64,000 nt of DNA from Pseudomonas brassicacearum subsp. brassicacearum. GTDB taxonomy: Bacteria; Pseudomonadota; Gammaproteobacteria; Pseudomonadales; Pseudomonadaceae. The stretch spans positions 1 through 64,000 of the forward strand of contig NZ_VZPJ01000017.1 in the NCBI RefSeq assembly GCF_008801605.1, written 5' to 3'. Positions 19,686-29,425 of this stretch are shown in pieces. Within the stretch, counting starts at the first letter, position 1. Every line of letters starts with the position of its first letter. The notes under the pieces were generated by a model. The model saw only the letters and a program-made list of their open reading frames with translations. It searched no databases and was not told the origin of the DNA. A program made the translations under genes and the position numbers.

Positions 19686-19741
19686 AATGCCCATCGCCAC
19701 AGGGGCCCTGCGCTGGACTTGAGTTTGAGTACTCACCCATA

Positions 19742-19770
19742 AAAAAACCGGACCCAAGGTCCGGTTTTTT
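19742..19770. terminator. Bidirectional Rho-independent terminator
   Basis: AAAAAACCGGAC, loop CCAAG, GTCCGGTTTTTT. It lies between the convergent small exported gene and the helicase gene and can stop transcription from both sides. It differs from the hairpin at 16304-16332 only in the loop. Confidence 0.88.
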
Positions 19771-19790
19771 CATACAACGCTAACGCCGAC

Positions 19791-21137
<1,347 letters not shown>

Positions 21138-21330
21138 GGGTGCTACCTCGAAGAAATGCAAAAAAACAGCTGCATAGGGTAACGGTTTCGAGCGCGAAGG
21201 CCGAGTTTCTTTATACAAACGGCGGTAAATCAGTGCATTTTTATCAGCCGATATTGCATCAACGGTCACTTGACCGGGCTTAAATGCTCTAATCGCACCG
21301 TCGCGTCTTTATAGAAGAACCGTTTCGTCC

Positions 21331-22629
21331 ATGGACATCAAACAACTCTGGGTCAACCTCCAAGACCTCTGGGGTGCCCTTGACCAGCACCCGATCCTGC
21401 ATTCCAGCCTAGCCCTGATGGTGCTGCTGGTCATCGCCCTGGTGCTTGGCCGTGTGGCGCGCTACCTGATCCTGCACGCTGCCAAGTTGCTGGGGCGCCA
21501 ACCGGCCTTGAACTGGGTCAATGACCTGCGCCAGAACAAGGTCTTTCATCGCCTGGCGCAGATGACGCCGTCGCTGATCATCCAGTTCGGCCTGCACCTG
21601 GTGCCGGAACTGAGCAAGACCAGCATGATTTTCCTGGGCAATGTCGCCCTGGCTTTCACCATCCTGTTCATGGTGTTGAGCCTCAGTGCCCTGCTCAGCG
21701 CCATGCTGGATGTCTACGCCCGCACCGAGCATGCACGTACCCGCTCGATCAAAGGCTACGTGCAACTGACGAAGATGGTGCTGTATGTGTTTGGCGCGAT
21801 CATCATCGTTGCCACCCTGATCGACCGCTCGCCGCTGTTGCTGTTGTCGGGCCTGGGAGCGATGTCGGCGGTGATTCTGTTGGTCTACAAGGACACCCTG
21901 CTGTCGTTCGTCGCCAGCGTGCAATTGACCAGCAACGACATGCTGCGGGTCGGCGACTGGATCGAGATGCCCCAGGTCGGCGCCGACGGTGATGTGGTGG
22001 ACATCACACTGCACACGGTCAAGGTGCAGAACTTCGACAAGACCATCGTCTCGATCCCCACATGGCGCCTGATGTCCGAGTCGTTCAAGAACTGGCGCGG
22101 CATGCAGCAGTCCGGCGGGCGGCGGATCAAGCGCAGCCTGTTCATCGACGCCAGCGGCGTGCGATTCCTGCACGACGAGGAAGAACAGCGCCTGACCCAG
22201 GTGCGCCTGCTGACCGACTACATCGGCCGCAAGCAGGCCGAACTCAAGGCCTGGAACGAGGCCCAGGGCAACGTCGCGGCGATGTCGGCCAACCGTCGGC
22301 GGATGACCAACCTGGGCACCTTCCGCGCTTATGCATTGGCGTATTTGAAAAGCCACGCAGAGATCCAGCCGAACATGACCTGCATGGTCCGGCAGTTGCA
22401 GACCACCGCCCAGGGCATCCCGCTGGAAATCTACTGCTTCACCCGCACCACCGCATGGGCCGACTACGAACGTATCCAGGGGGATATTTTCGATTACCTG
22501 CTGGCGGTGATGCCGGAGTTCGGGCTGAACCTGTACCAGCAGCCGAGCGGCACGGACCTGCGTTCGGGGCTGCTGCCGGCGGTGCTGGGAGCGAGCCAAT
22601 TGCCGGAGCCGCAGAAGCAGGTGGTCTAA
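21331..22629 (+). CDS. Mechanosensitive ion channel, MscS family, YbdG-like
   Basis: This 432-residue inner-membrane protein has about five N-terminal membrane segments (for example SSLALMVLLVIALVLGRVA and MVLYVFGAIIIVATLI), a pore helix region LLLLSGLGAMSAVILLVYKD, then the MscS beta domain with RVGDWIEMPQVGADGDVVDI and the cytosolic vestibule. The insert pattern and the sequence FDKTIVSIPTWRLMSESFKNW match the miniconductance YbdG group rather than short MscS. It would open under hypo-osmotic stress. It is a single gene followed by a BIME. Confidence 0.9.
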   Translation: MDIKQLWVNLQDLWGALDQHPILHSSLALMVLLVIALVLGRVARYLILHAAKLLGRQPALNWVNDLRQNKVFHRLAQMTPSLIIQFGLHLVPELSKTSMIFLGNVALAFTILFMVLSLSALLSAMLDVYARTEHARTRSIKGYVQLTKMVLYVFGAIIIVATLIDRSPLLLLSGLGAMSAVILLVYKDTLLSFVASVQLTSNDMLRVGDWIEMPQVGADGDVVDITLHTVKVQNFDKTIVSIPTWRLMSESFKNWRGMQQSGGRRIKRSLFIDASGVRFLHDEEEQRLTQVRLLTDYIGRKQAELKAWNEAQGNVAAMSANRRRMTNLGTFRAYALAYLKSHAEIQPNMTCMVRQLQTTAQGIPLEIYCFTRTTAWADYERIQGDIFDYLLAVMPEFGLNLYQQPSGTDLRSGLLPAVLGASQLPEPQKQVV

Positions 22630-22647
22630 AGCCAACCCCCATTCCCC

Positions 22648-22736
22648 TGTGGGAGCGAGCTTGCTCGCGATAGCGGTGTGTCAGAAACATAGATGCTGAC
22701 TGATACTCCACTATCGTGAGCAAGCTCGCTCCCACA
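22648..22736. repeat. BIME: inverted pair of REPs, GTGGGAGCGAGC family
   Basis: TGTGGGAGCGAGCTTGCTCG and its inverted copy ending GCTCGCTCCCACA flank a 40-base middle. It lies between the convergent channel and EamA genes. Confidence 0.85.
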
Positions 22737-22740
22737 GTGT

Positions 22741-23607
22741 TCAGGGCGAAGGCTGAGGTTGGCGTACCCCCAACCGGCTGATCCACACCGCCGCCAATAT
22801 CACCGACCCACCCAGCAGCAACCGCCCCAGTGCCTCGTGCTGGTTCCAGATCAGCAGGTTCACCAGTAGCCCCACCGGCACATGCAGGTTGTTCATCACC
22901 GCCAGCGTACCGCCATTGACCAGGCACGCGCCCTTGTTCCACCAGTACAGCCCCAACGCGGTGGAGACCAGGCCGAGGAACACCAGCACGCCCCATTGCA
23001 GCGGCGCTTCAGGCCAGAAGTTGGCCTTGCCGAACAGCAGGAAAGCCGGCAACGCCGCCATCAGCGCACCAAGATAGAAATAACCGAAGCGCCGGTAATG
23101 CGGCAGGTCGCTCGGGTGGCGGGCCACCAGGTGTTTGTAGAGCACCTGCCCAGCCGCATAGGTGAAGTTGGCCAGTTGCAGCAGCAAGAAGCCCATGAAG
23201 AAATCCGGGTTGATCCGGTCGTAGCGAATCACCGCCGCGCCGGCCACGGCCACCAGCGCCGCGATCAGCGCCCAGGGATTGAAGCGACGGTTCAGCGCGT
23301 CTTCGATCAAGGTCACGTGCAGGGGCGTCAGGATGGTGAAAAGCAGCACCTCGGGCACCGTCAGCACTCGAAAGCTCAGGTACAGGCAGACGTAGGTCAC
23401 GCCAAACTGCAAGGCACCGATCAACAACATGCCGCGCATGAACACCGGCTCCACCTGGCGCCAGCGCGTCAGCGGAATGAACACCACCCCGGCCAGCAAC
23501 ACCCGCACCAGCACCGCGAAATAACTGTCCACATGCCCGGCCAGGTACTCGCCGATCAGGCTGAAGGAAAACGCCTGGATCAATGTCACAAAAAGTAGAT
23601 AGCCCAT
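22741..23607 (-). CDS. EamA/DMT-family inner-membrane transporter
   Basis: The 288-residue protein has ten hydrophobic segments in two EamA repeats, starting MGYLLFVTLIQAFSFSLIGE and ending in WISRLGVRQPQPSP. Features such as VPEVLLFTILTPLHVTLIED in the first half and GGTLAVMNNLHVPVGLLVNL in the second are typical of the carboxylate/amino acid/amine exporter branch. A GAGGGG site precedes the ATG. The substrate cannot be told from sequence. It is flanked by BIMEs on both sides and appears to be a single gene. Confidence 0.88.
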   Translation of the reverse strand: MGYLLFVTLIQAFSFSLIGEYLAGHVDSYFAVLVRVLLAGVVFIPLTRWRQVEPVFMRGMLLIGALQFGVTYVCLYLSFRVLTVPEVLLFTILTPLHVTLIEDALNRRFNPWALIAALVAVAGAAVIRYDRINPDFFMGFLLLQLANFTYAAGQVLYKHLVARHPSDLPHYRRFGYFYLGALMAALPAFLLFGKANFWPEAPLQWGVLVFLGLVSTALGLYWWNKGACLVNGGTLAVMNNLHVPVGLLVNLLIWNQHEALGRLLLGGSVILAAVWISRLGVRQPQPSP

Positions 23608-23652
23608 ACCGCCCCTCGTTTCGAATGGCGGCGAAGATAGCGGTTTTAAACG

Positions 23653-23740
23653 GTGGGAGCGAGCTTGCTGGCGATGGCGGAGTGTCAGTCAGCCTCTGTA
23701 TTTCTGACCCACCGCCATCGCCAGCAAGCTCGCTCCCACA
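23653..23740. repeat. BIME: inverted pair of REPs, GTGGGAGCGAGC family
   Basis: GTGGGAGCGAGCTTGCTGGC and the mirror GCCAGCAAGCTCGCTCCCAC flank the pair. The stem carries GGC where most copies have CGC on both arms, so the change is compensated and pairing is kept. Confidence 0.85.
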
Positions 23741-23749
23741 GATTCCCCA

Positions 23750-25618
23750 CTAACTTGGAATTTCATCCACGACCCAAGAAGTGGCCTGAGGCTGGTGCCG
23801 ATGGCTGGCGGCACGCTGGAGCACTCGGGTCAGCGCCTGGAAGTTTGCCGGTTTGGTCAAGATGTCATCGGCACCAGCGGCCCTGAAACGCTCTATCTCG
23901 CTGGAGAAAACACTCGCGGTGAACGCGACGATGTAGCAAGTATCGCCCTGGGGCAATCCGCGGATTCTACGCACGGCCTCCATCCCATCCATCACGGGCA
24001 TGTTGATATCCATCAGAATGATCGCTGGCATCGAAGCCATGCAACGATTGACCGCTTCCAGGCCATCTGACGCAAGGTCGGGTGCATAACCCAACTCTTG
24101 TAGCATCGCCATGGCCACTTTCTGGCTCACCGGATGGTTCTCCACCAGAAGGATATCGAGCGGATAATCCTCGGCAAAAGACGAGTCGAAGCCAACCGCC
24201 GCATGATCATCCTTGATGGGTATTTCCGAGACTGAAAAAAGCGCCAGGGGGAGAGAGAAGGAGAATGTCGAGCCGACACCAGGCTCGCTGGTGAACGATA
24301 AAGTCCCCTGCTGCGCCTCAAGCAGGTTCTTACAGATGGAAAGACCCAACCCACTCCCAGTGAAGCGTTGACTGGCCGGCCCTTTGAACTGGGCAAAGGG
24401 CTTGAACAGATTGTCTTGCCGTTCCGTGGGGATACCGATGCCGGTATCGCGTATGGAGAAGTCGAGCCATGCTTGGGAGCCGTAGCCGCTGGTGGTGACC
24501 AGGAGCGATATTTTTCCGGCTTCGGTAAATTTGCCCGCATTGCCCAGCAAGTTGATCAATATCTGGCGAAGGCAATCCATATCGGTTTTGACCAAAGGCG
24601 GTACGTCCGGGGAAAACTGCGCCTCCAGCACGATGGGTTTGTCCTGGATATTTTGCCGGATTAGTTCCATACAGGATGAAACCAGTGCTCTCACTTCGAA
24701 AACACGAGGTTTCAATTCAAGTTTGCCTGCTTCGATCTTGGCAAGGTCGAGAATGTTATCGATAAGAGACAGCAGGGTCCGTCCACTGGAATGAATCGTT
24801 GTAAGAAGACGGCGTTGCTCGGGATCCAGGGCAGACCGGGCCAGCAATTCGGTCGCACCAATGACACCGTACATCGGGGTGCGAATTTCATGACTCATGG
24901 TTGCCAGAAAGCTGGTTTTTGAACGATCAGCGTCCTCGGCGGCATTTTTCGCCTGATTCAATACCTGCTCATTGACCCGCAATTGCTGCAGATGAGTGCG
25001 CATGCGCAAAAGGAGGAGAGCGAGAAATACCAGGATGGCCAGGATGATGTGGTAAAGGGAGTCATGATTAAGTTGTTGGTAGTAGTCCGCCAAGGTAATT
25101 TCCGCCCCGACAACATACACCGTACCGTTTTGTGATTTTAACGGGACAAAGACCGCGCGAAAATCACCCCAATGATCCGAGTAGTCGATCCAGGTTGGCT
25201 CGGTACGCTTAAAACTATCGAGTAAAGCCTGGCTGGCATCGGGATAAGGGTCGAAAAAACGCACGAAATTCTTCTCTTGAATTTCTTTTTTCGATGCACT
25301 GGAACTGATCAGGTAGGCCTTTGCATCTCGCTTGATCACGCTATAGACAAAAGCAGTACCCATGGACTCGTTGAAGCCGGAAAGCCGCTGGATGGTATCC
25401 CAGTCCTGCGCTTGCGATTTGGATTGTTTATCGACCAGGTTGTCATGGTAACGGTCGCCGAGGATGGCTGAAGCGCCCAGCGCGGCATGCAGCAATTTAT
25501 TATTGATGTTGTCAGTGAGGACGCTTTGCGTCTCGACATAGAGGTAGTAGATATAACCACTTGCCCCTATGAGATAGGCCAGGAATAAAGCCCATGTTTT
25601 CCGTCTGACTTTGAACAT
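23750..25618 (-). CDS. Hybrid sensor histidine kinase/response regulator
   Basis: The 622-residue membrane kinase has TM1 (about 9-28), a periplasmic sensor region of about 160 residues, TM2 (LYHIILAILVFLALLLL), a HisKA domain with FLATMSHEIRTPMYGVIG (phospho-His about residue 245), an HATPase domain with NLLGNAGKFTEAG, DTGIGIP and GSGLGLSICKNLLE, and a C-terminal receiver with DILLVENHP, phospho-Asp in IILMDINMPVMDG and the KP pair in ILTKPANF. There is no Hpt domain, so the phosphate must pass to a partner elsewhere. No response regulator gene is adjacent. A GGGAG ribosome site lies eight bases before the ATG. The signal sensed is unknown. Confidence 0.93.
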   Translation of the reverse strand: MFKVRRKTWALFLAYLIGASGYIYYLYVETQSVLTDNINNKLLHAALGASAILGDRYHDNLVDKQSKSQAQDWDTIQRLSGFNESMGTAFVYSVIKRDAKAYLISSSASKKEIQEKNFVRFFDPYPDASQALLDSFKRTEPTWIDYSDHWGDFRAVFVPLKSQNGTVYVVGAEITLADYYQQLNHDSLYHIILAILVFLALLLLRMRTHLQQLRVNEQVLNQAKNAAEDADRSKTSFLATMSHEIRTPMYGVIGATELLARSALDPEQRRLLTTIHSSGRTLLSLIDNILDLAKIEAGKLELKPRVFEVRALVSSCMELIRQNIQDKPIVLEAQFSPDVPPLVKTDMDCLRQILINLLGNAGKFTEAGKISLLVTTSGYGSQAWLDFSIRDTGIGIPTERQDNLFKPFAQFKGPASQRFTGSGLGLSICKNLLEAQQGTLSFTSEPGVGSTFSFSLPLALFSVSEIPIKDDHAAVGFDSSFAEDYPLDILLVENHPVSQKVAMAMLQELGYAPDLASDGLEAVNRCMASMPAIILMDINMPVMDGMEAVRRIRGLPQGDTCYIVAFTASVFSSEIERFRAAGADDILTKPANFQALTRVLQRAASHRHQPQATSWVVDEIPS

Positions 25619-25771
25619 ATCACAGTCTCCCTACTGTAATTGCGCGCATAAATTACCACAGCAGGCATCGAGAGACTTGCCAAATCCGGGAGAAGCCTGG
25701 GCCTGCACATCTTCCACCCCTCAAGGCTTTAAGGGCCGCTCATCTTAAAGGATCGTTGTTTCCATTTCCCC

Positions 25772-25810
25772 AAAAAAAAGCCCGATCTCGCTAACGCGTT
25801 CAATCGGGCT
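25772..25810 (-). terminator. Rho-independent terminator downstream of azoR
   Basis: On the minus strand AGCCCGAT pairs with ATCGGGCT followed by eight T (plus-strand A-run at 25772-25779). It lies about 110 bases past the azoR stop. The remaining 25619-25917 bases show no gene. Confidence 0.8.
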
Positions 25811-25917
25811 GATGCACTCAGGAGCAATAAGTGCAAAGGGAGGTTCGATGCGCAAAACGGTTTGAAGGGAAGCGCCAAGTCACTAGACCACCTGGCGATT
25901 ATCCGAGGATTAACGGA

Positions 25918-26517
25918 TCAGGCGACCTGCGCCAGTTTGGCGTTGGCCTGATTCAGGCCCTTCTCCTGGAAGTCGCCGCCCAGGTTCATGCCCTCGGCAT
26001 GGATGAAGGTCACGTCGTGGATCCCGATGAAGCCCATCACCTGGCGCAGGTAGGGTTCTTGATGGTCAGAGCTGCCGCCAGCGTGAATGCCACCACGGGC
26101 GGTGAGCACGAAAGCGCGCTTGTCGGCCAGCAGGCCTTGAGGGCCGGTGGGGGTGTATTTGAACGTCACGCCGGCACGCAGCACGTGGTCGAGCCAGGCT
26201 TTCAGGGTGCTGGGGATGGCGAAGTTGTACATCGGCGCAGCCATCACCAGTACGTCGGCGGCCAGCAGTTCATCGGTCAGTTGGTTGGAGCGTTCCAGCG
26301 AGGCGTTTTCAACGTCGCTGCGCTGCTCGGCCGGCTTCATCCAGCCCCCCAGCAGATTGGCATCCAGATGCGGCACCGGATTGATGGCCAGGTCGCGAAC
26401 GCTGATTTCGTCGGCCGGGTGCGCCGCTTTCCACTGGCTGATAAAGGTTTGGGTCAGTTGACGGGACACCGAGTCTTGCTGGCGGGCACTGCTTTCGATG
26501 ATCAGAACGCGGGACAT
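25918..26517 (-). CDS. azoR: FMN-dependent NADH-azoreductase / quinone reductase
   Basis: The 199-residue flavodoxin-fold enzyme reduces azo dyes and quinones with NAD(P)H and FMN. The FMN-binding start MSRVLIIESSARQQDSVSRQ, the core APMYNFAIPSTLKAWLDHVL and the TARGGIHAGG loop are diagnostic of AzoR. Length matches the E. coli enzyme. The azoR, small exported protein, LysR, hydrolase, ppiA, ABC exporter order matches, from memory, the P. aeruginosa PA3223-PA3228 region, where the enzyme is AzoR3. An inverted repeat lies in its promoter region. Confidence 0.93.
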   Translation of the reverse strand: MSRVLIIESSARQQDSVSRQLTQTFISQWKAAHPADEISVRDLAINPVPHLDANLLGGWMKPAEQRSDVENASLERSNQLTDELLAADVLVMAAPMYNFAIPSTLKAWLDHVLRAGVTFKYTPTGPQGLLADKRAFVLTARGGIHAGGSSDHQEPYLRQVMGFIGIHDVTFIHAEGMNLGGDFQEKGLNQANAKLAQVA

Positions 26518-26577
26518 GGCTTGTAGGCTCCATCTGAGAATGTTGTCAGTCGATGGAGTGAAGATTAAACGCGAGCA

Positions 26578-26619
26578 TATCGATGAAAAAGCGCAAATAA
26601 CTGCTGTAAAGCATCGATA
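26578..26619. promoter_or_regulatory. Inverted repeat TATCGATG / CATCGATA in the azoR upstream region
   Basis: TATCGATG (26578-26585) and its exact complement CATCGATA (26612-26619) are separated by 26 bases, 60 to 100 bases before the azoR ATG. Centre spacing of 34 bp is about three helical turns, suitable for a tetrameric regulator. The LysR-type protein encoded two genes away is an obvious candidate; this is inference. Confidence 0.4.
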
Positions 26620-26667
26620 AATTCGTTTATAAGCGGAGCAAGCAATATTGCCTGCCCCACTGCCGGG

Positions 26668-26982
26668 CTATTTCGGCTGACAGGTCAGCTTGATGCGCAG
26701 CTTGATGATGTTGCGGTTGAACTTGGCCGTGGCGTTCTTGAACTTGCCGGCGGCGACTTCGATCTTGCGGGTGCGAGGTGCTTCAGGGCCATTGCTGAAG
26801 ACCACGGTACAAGCCGCGTCGGTGCTGCCGTAGTTGTTGACCTGGATGGAACCGATATCGGCATCGGTGTCATAGGCGTTGTAGTCGATGCTCAGGCCGT
26901 TGAGGTGTTTTTCCACATCGATCGGGTAGGCAAACGCAGTCAGTGGCAGCAAGGCCAGCACCACACAACAGATTTTCTTCAT
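26668..26982 (-). CDS. Small exported protein, conserved in Pseudomonas, unknown function
   Basis: The 104-residue protein has a signal peptide (MKKICCVVLALLPLTAFA, cleavage before YPIDVEK). The mature domain is beta-rich, with two cysteines (DAACTVVF and KLTCQPK) likely bonded in the periplasm. Homologues sometimes carry the label 3-phosphoglycerate kinase, which nothing in this short secreted sequence supports. It lies between azoR and the divergently transcribed LysR gene, only 50 bases from the latter's start, so the two promoters overlap or are shared. Confidence 0.8.
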   Translation of the reverse strand: MKKICCVVLALLPLTAFAYPIDVEKHLNGLSIDYNAYDTDADIGSIQVNNYGSTDAACTVVFSNGPEAPRTRKIEVAAGKFKNATAKFNRNIIKLRIKLTCQPK

Positions 26983-27032
26983 TCGGCAGTCTCCACCAAG
27001 GGACTGCCAGCTTAGGACAAGAGGAGCTCGAT

Positions 27033-27956
27033 ATGAAAGCGCCCCGCGTGACCCTTGATCAATGGCGCACCTTGCAGGCCGTGGTCGACCACGGTGGCTT
27101 CGCCCAGGCCGCTGAAGTGCTGCATCGCTCCCAGTCGTCAGTGAGCTACACCGTGGCCCGCATGCAGGATCAGCTCGGCGTACCGTTGCTGCGCATCGAT
27201 GGTCGCAAGGCCGTGCTGACCGAGGCCGGCGGCGTACTGCTGCGCCGTTCCCGGCAACTGGTGAAACAGGCCAGCCAACTGGAAGACCTGGCCCACCACA
27301 TGGAGCAAGGCTGGGAAGCGGAAGTGCGCCTGGTGGTCGACGCGGCCTACCCCAACGCCCGCCTCGTTCGCGCCTTGACGGCGTTCATGCCACAAAGCCG
27401 TGGCTGCCGGGTGCGGCTGCGCGAAGAAGTGTTGTCGGGTGTCGAAGAAGTGCTGCTCGAAGGCGTGGCCGACCTGGCCATCAGCAGCTTCAGCATTCCT
27501 GGCTATCTGGGGGCAGAATTGAGCGACGTTGAATTCGTCGCGGTGGCCCATCCCGAACACGCCCTGCATCGCCTCAACCGCGAGCTGACGTTCCAGGATC
27601 TGGAGAGCCAGTTGCAAGTGGTGATCCGCGACTCCGGACGCCAGCAACCTCGCGACGTGGGTTGGCTCGGCGCCGAGCAGCGCTGGACCGTCGGCAGCCT
27701 GGCCACCGCCGCGACCTTCGTAGGCAGCGGCCTGGGCTTCGCCTGGCTGCCCCGGCACATGATTGAGCGGGAACTCAAGGAAGGCACGCTTAAACAGCTA
27801 CCCTTGGATCAGGGCGGCAGCCGCAACCCGAGCTTCTATCTGTATTCGAACAAGGAAAAACCCCTGGGCCCGGCCACGCAGATCCTGATCGAATTGCTGC
27901 GCACCTTCGACACCGCGCCACTGGATGCGCCGTTCGCAGCCCCTGAACAAGCCTGA
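27033..27956 (+). CDS. LysR-family transcriptional regulator
   Basis: The 307-residue protein has an N-terminal winged HTH (LDQWRTLQAVVDHGGFAQAA to VSYTVARMQDQLGVPLL, about 7-65) and a LysR substrate domain from about 90. The frame is open further upstream, but ATG at 27033 has a perfect GAGGAG site six bases before it and starts at the standard HTH position. It is followed after 14 bases by an alpha/beta hydrolase, so both are probably one transcript. Candidate targets are azoR and the adjacent small exported gene. The effector is unknown. Confidence 0.92.
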   Translation: MKAPRVTLDQWRTLQAVVDHGGFAQAAEVLHRSQSSVSYTVARMQDQLGVPLLRIDGRKAVLTEAGGVLLRRSRQLVKQASQLEDLAHHMEQGWEAEVRLVVDAAYPNARLVRALTAFMPQSRGCRVRLREEVLSGVEEVLLEGVADLAISSFSIPGYLGAELSDVEFVAVAHPEHALHRLNRELTFQDLESQLQVVIRDSGRQQPRDVGWLGAEQRWTVGSLATAATFVGSGLGFAWLPRHMIERELKEGTLKQLPLDQGGSRNPSFYLYSNKEKPLGPATQILIELLRTFDTAPLDAPFAAPEQA

Positions 27957-27970
27957 CAAGGAGTTCACCG

Positions 27971-28774
27971 ATGGCCTATTTCGAGCACGAAGGTTGCAAC
28001 CTGCACTACGAGGAATACGGCCACGGCACGCCCTTGGTATTGGTCCACGGGCTGGGTTCCAGTACCCAGGATTGGGAAAAACAGATCCCGGTGCTGTCCA
28101 CCCACTATCACCTGATCGTGGTGGATGTGCGCGGCCACGGTCGCTCCGACAAGCCGCGCGGGCGCTACAGCATCGAAGGTTTCAGCGCCGACCTGAGCGC
28201 CCTGATCGAACACCTGGGCCTGGGCCCGGTGCATCTGGTGGGCTGGTCCATGGGCGGCATGATCTGTTTTCAACTGGCAGTGGATGACCCCGGACGGCTC
28301 AAGAGCCTGTGCATCGTCAACAGCGCGCCCGAAGTCAAAGTCCGCACGCCCGACGATTGCTGGCAATGGTTCAAGCGCTGGAGCCTGATGCGCCTGCTCA
28401 GCCTGGAAACCATCGGCAAGGCCCTCGGCGCCAAGTTGTTCCCCAAGCCCGAACAAACCGAGTTACGCCTGGAAATGGCCCGGCGCTGGGCAAAGAACGA
28501 CAAACATGCTTATCTCGCCAGCTTCGATGCGATCGTAGGCTGGGGCGTTCAGGAACGACTTTCGCAGGTTGCCTGTCCAACCCTCGTCATCTGCGCCGAC
28601 CACGACTACACCCCGGTGGCGCTGAAAGAAGCCTATGTAAAACTGCTGCCCGACGCACGGCTGGTGGTCATCGCCGATTCACGGCACGCTACCCCGCTGG
28701 ATCAACCCGAACGCTTCAACCAAACCCTGCTCGACTTTTTGACCGCAACCGATTCCACCACTCAGGATCACTGA
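27971..28774 (+). CDS. Alpha/beta-fold hydrolase
   Basis: The 267-residue cytoplasmic enzyme has the oxyanion region LVLVHGLGSSTQDW, the nucleophile elbow VGWSMGGM (Ser about 99), an acid in ICADHDYTP (about 215) and the catalytic His in DSRHATPLDQPERF (about 240). This is the classical triad of esterases and related hydrolases such as 3-oxoadipate enol-lactonase. The substrate cannot be predicted. It lies 14 bases after the LysR gene and four bases before ppiA, in a tight co-directional cluster. Confidence 0.9.
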   Translation: MAYFEHEGCNLHYEEYGHGTPLVLVHGLGSSTQDWEKQIPVLSTHYHLIVVDVRGHGRSDKPRGRYSIEGFSADLSALIEHLGLGPVHLVGWSMGGMICFQLAVDDPGRLKSLCIVNSAPEVKVRTPDDCWQWFKRWSLMRLLSLETIGKALGAKLFPKPEQTELRLEMARRWAKNDKHAYLASFDAIVGWGVQERLSQVACPTLVICADHDYTPVALKEAYVKLLPDARLVVIADSRHATPLDQPERFNQTLLDFLTATDSTTQDH

Positions 28775-28778
28775 CCCC

Positions 28779-29342
28779 ATGCGAAAAAAAATCGCCCTTG
28801 CCGCCGGCACCGTACTGTTTGCCGCCAACCTGATGGCTGCGACACCCGCCAAGGCACCGCATGTATTGCTGGACACCACCAACGGCCAGATCGAAATCGA
28901 ACTGGACCCGGTCAAGGCCCCCATCAGTACCAAGAACTTCCTTGAGTACGTAGACAGCGGCTTCTACAACAACACGATTTTTCACCGCGTGATCCCGGGC
29001 TTCATGGCCCAGGGCGGCGGCTTTACCCAACAGATGCAGCAAAAAGACACCAAGGCACCGATCAAGAACGAAGCCAGCAATGGCCTGCACAACGTTCGCG
29101 GCACCTTGTCGATGGCGCGCACCTCCAACCCGGACTCGGCCACCAGCCAGTTCTTCATCAACGTGGCCGACAACGCGTTCCTCGACCCGGGCCGTGACGC
29201 CGGTTACGCGGTGTTCGCCAAAGTGGTCAAGGGCATGGACGTAGTGGACATCATCGTCAACTCCCAGACCACCACCAAACAAGGCATGCAAAACGTGCCG
29301 ATCGACCCTGTGCTCATCAAGTCGGCCAAGCGCGTCGACTGA
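28779..29342 (+). CDS. ppiA: Periplasmic peptidyl-prolyl cis-trans isomerase, cyclophilin type
   Basis: The 187-residue protein has a signal peptide (MRKKIALAAGTVLFAANLMA) and a single cyclophilin domain. Core motifs include YNNTIFHRVIPGFMAQGGGF with the catalytic Arg, LSMARTSNPDSATSQFFINV and YAVFAKVVKGMDVVD. It catalyses proline isomerisation during folding in the periplasm. The length matches E. coli PpiA. It starts four bases after the hydrolase stop. Confidence 0.94.
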   Translation: MRKKIALAAGTVLFAANLMAATPAKAPHVLLDTTNGQIEIELDPVKAPISTKNFLEYVDSGFYNNTIFHRVIPGFMAQGGGFTQQMQQKDTKAPIKNEASNGLHNVRGTLSMARTSNPDSATSQFFINVADNAFLDPGRDAGYAVFAKVVKGMDVVDIIVNSQTTTKQGMQNVPIDPVLIKSAKRVD

Positions 29343-29425
29343 AGAGGCACACGGCAAGCCTGGGTGGCGCGGTGATCCCGCGCCGCCCATAGCAAAAAGG
29401 AGAGCCCTTGCCAGGGCATTGACTG

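Noticed and set aside
26639..26656. Near-palindrome GCAAGCAATATTGCCTGC as a terminator for the small exported gene at 26668
   Set aside because: No T-run follows on either strand, and the stem has a mismatch.
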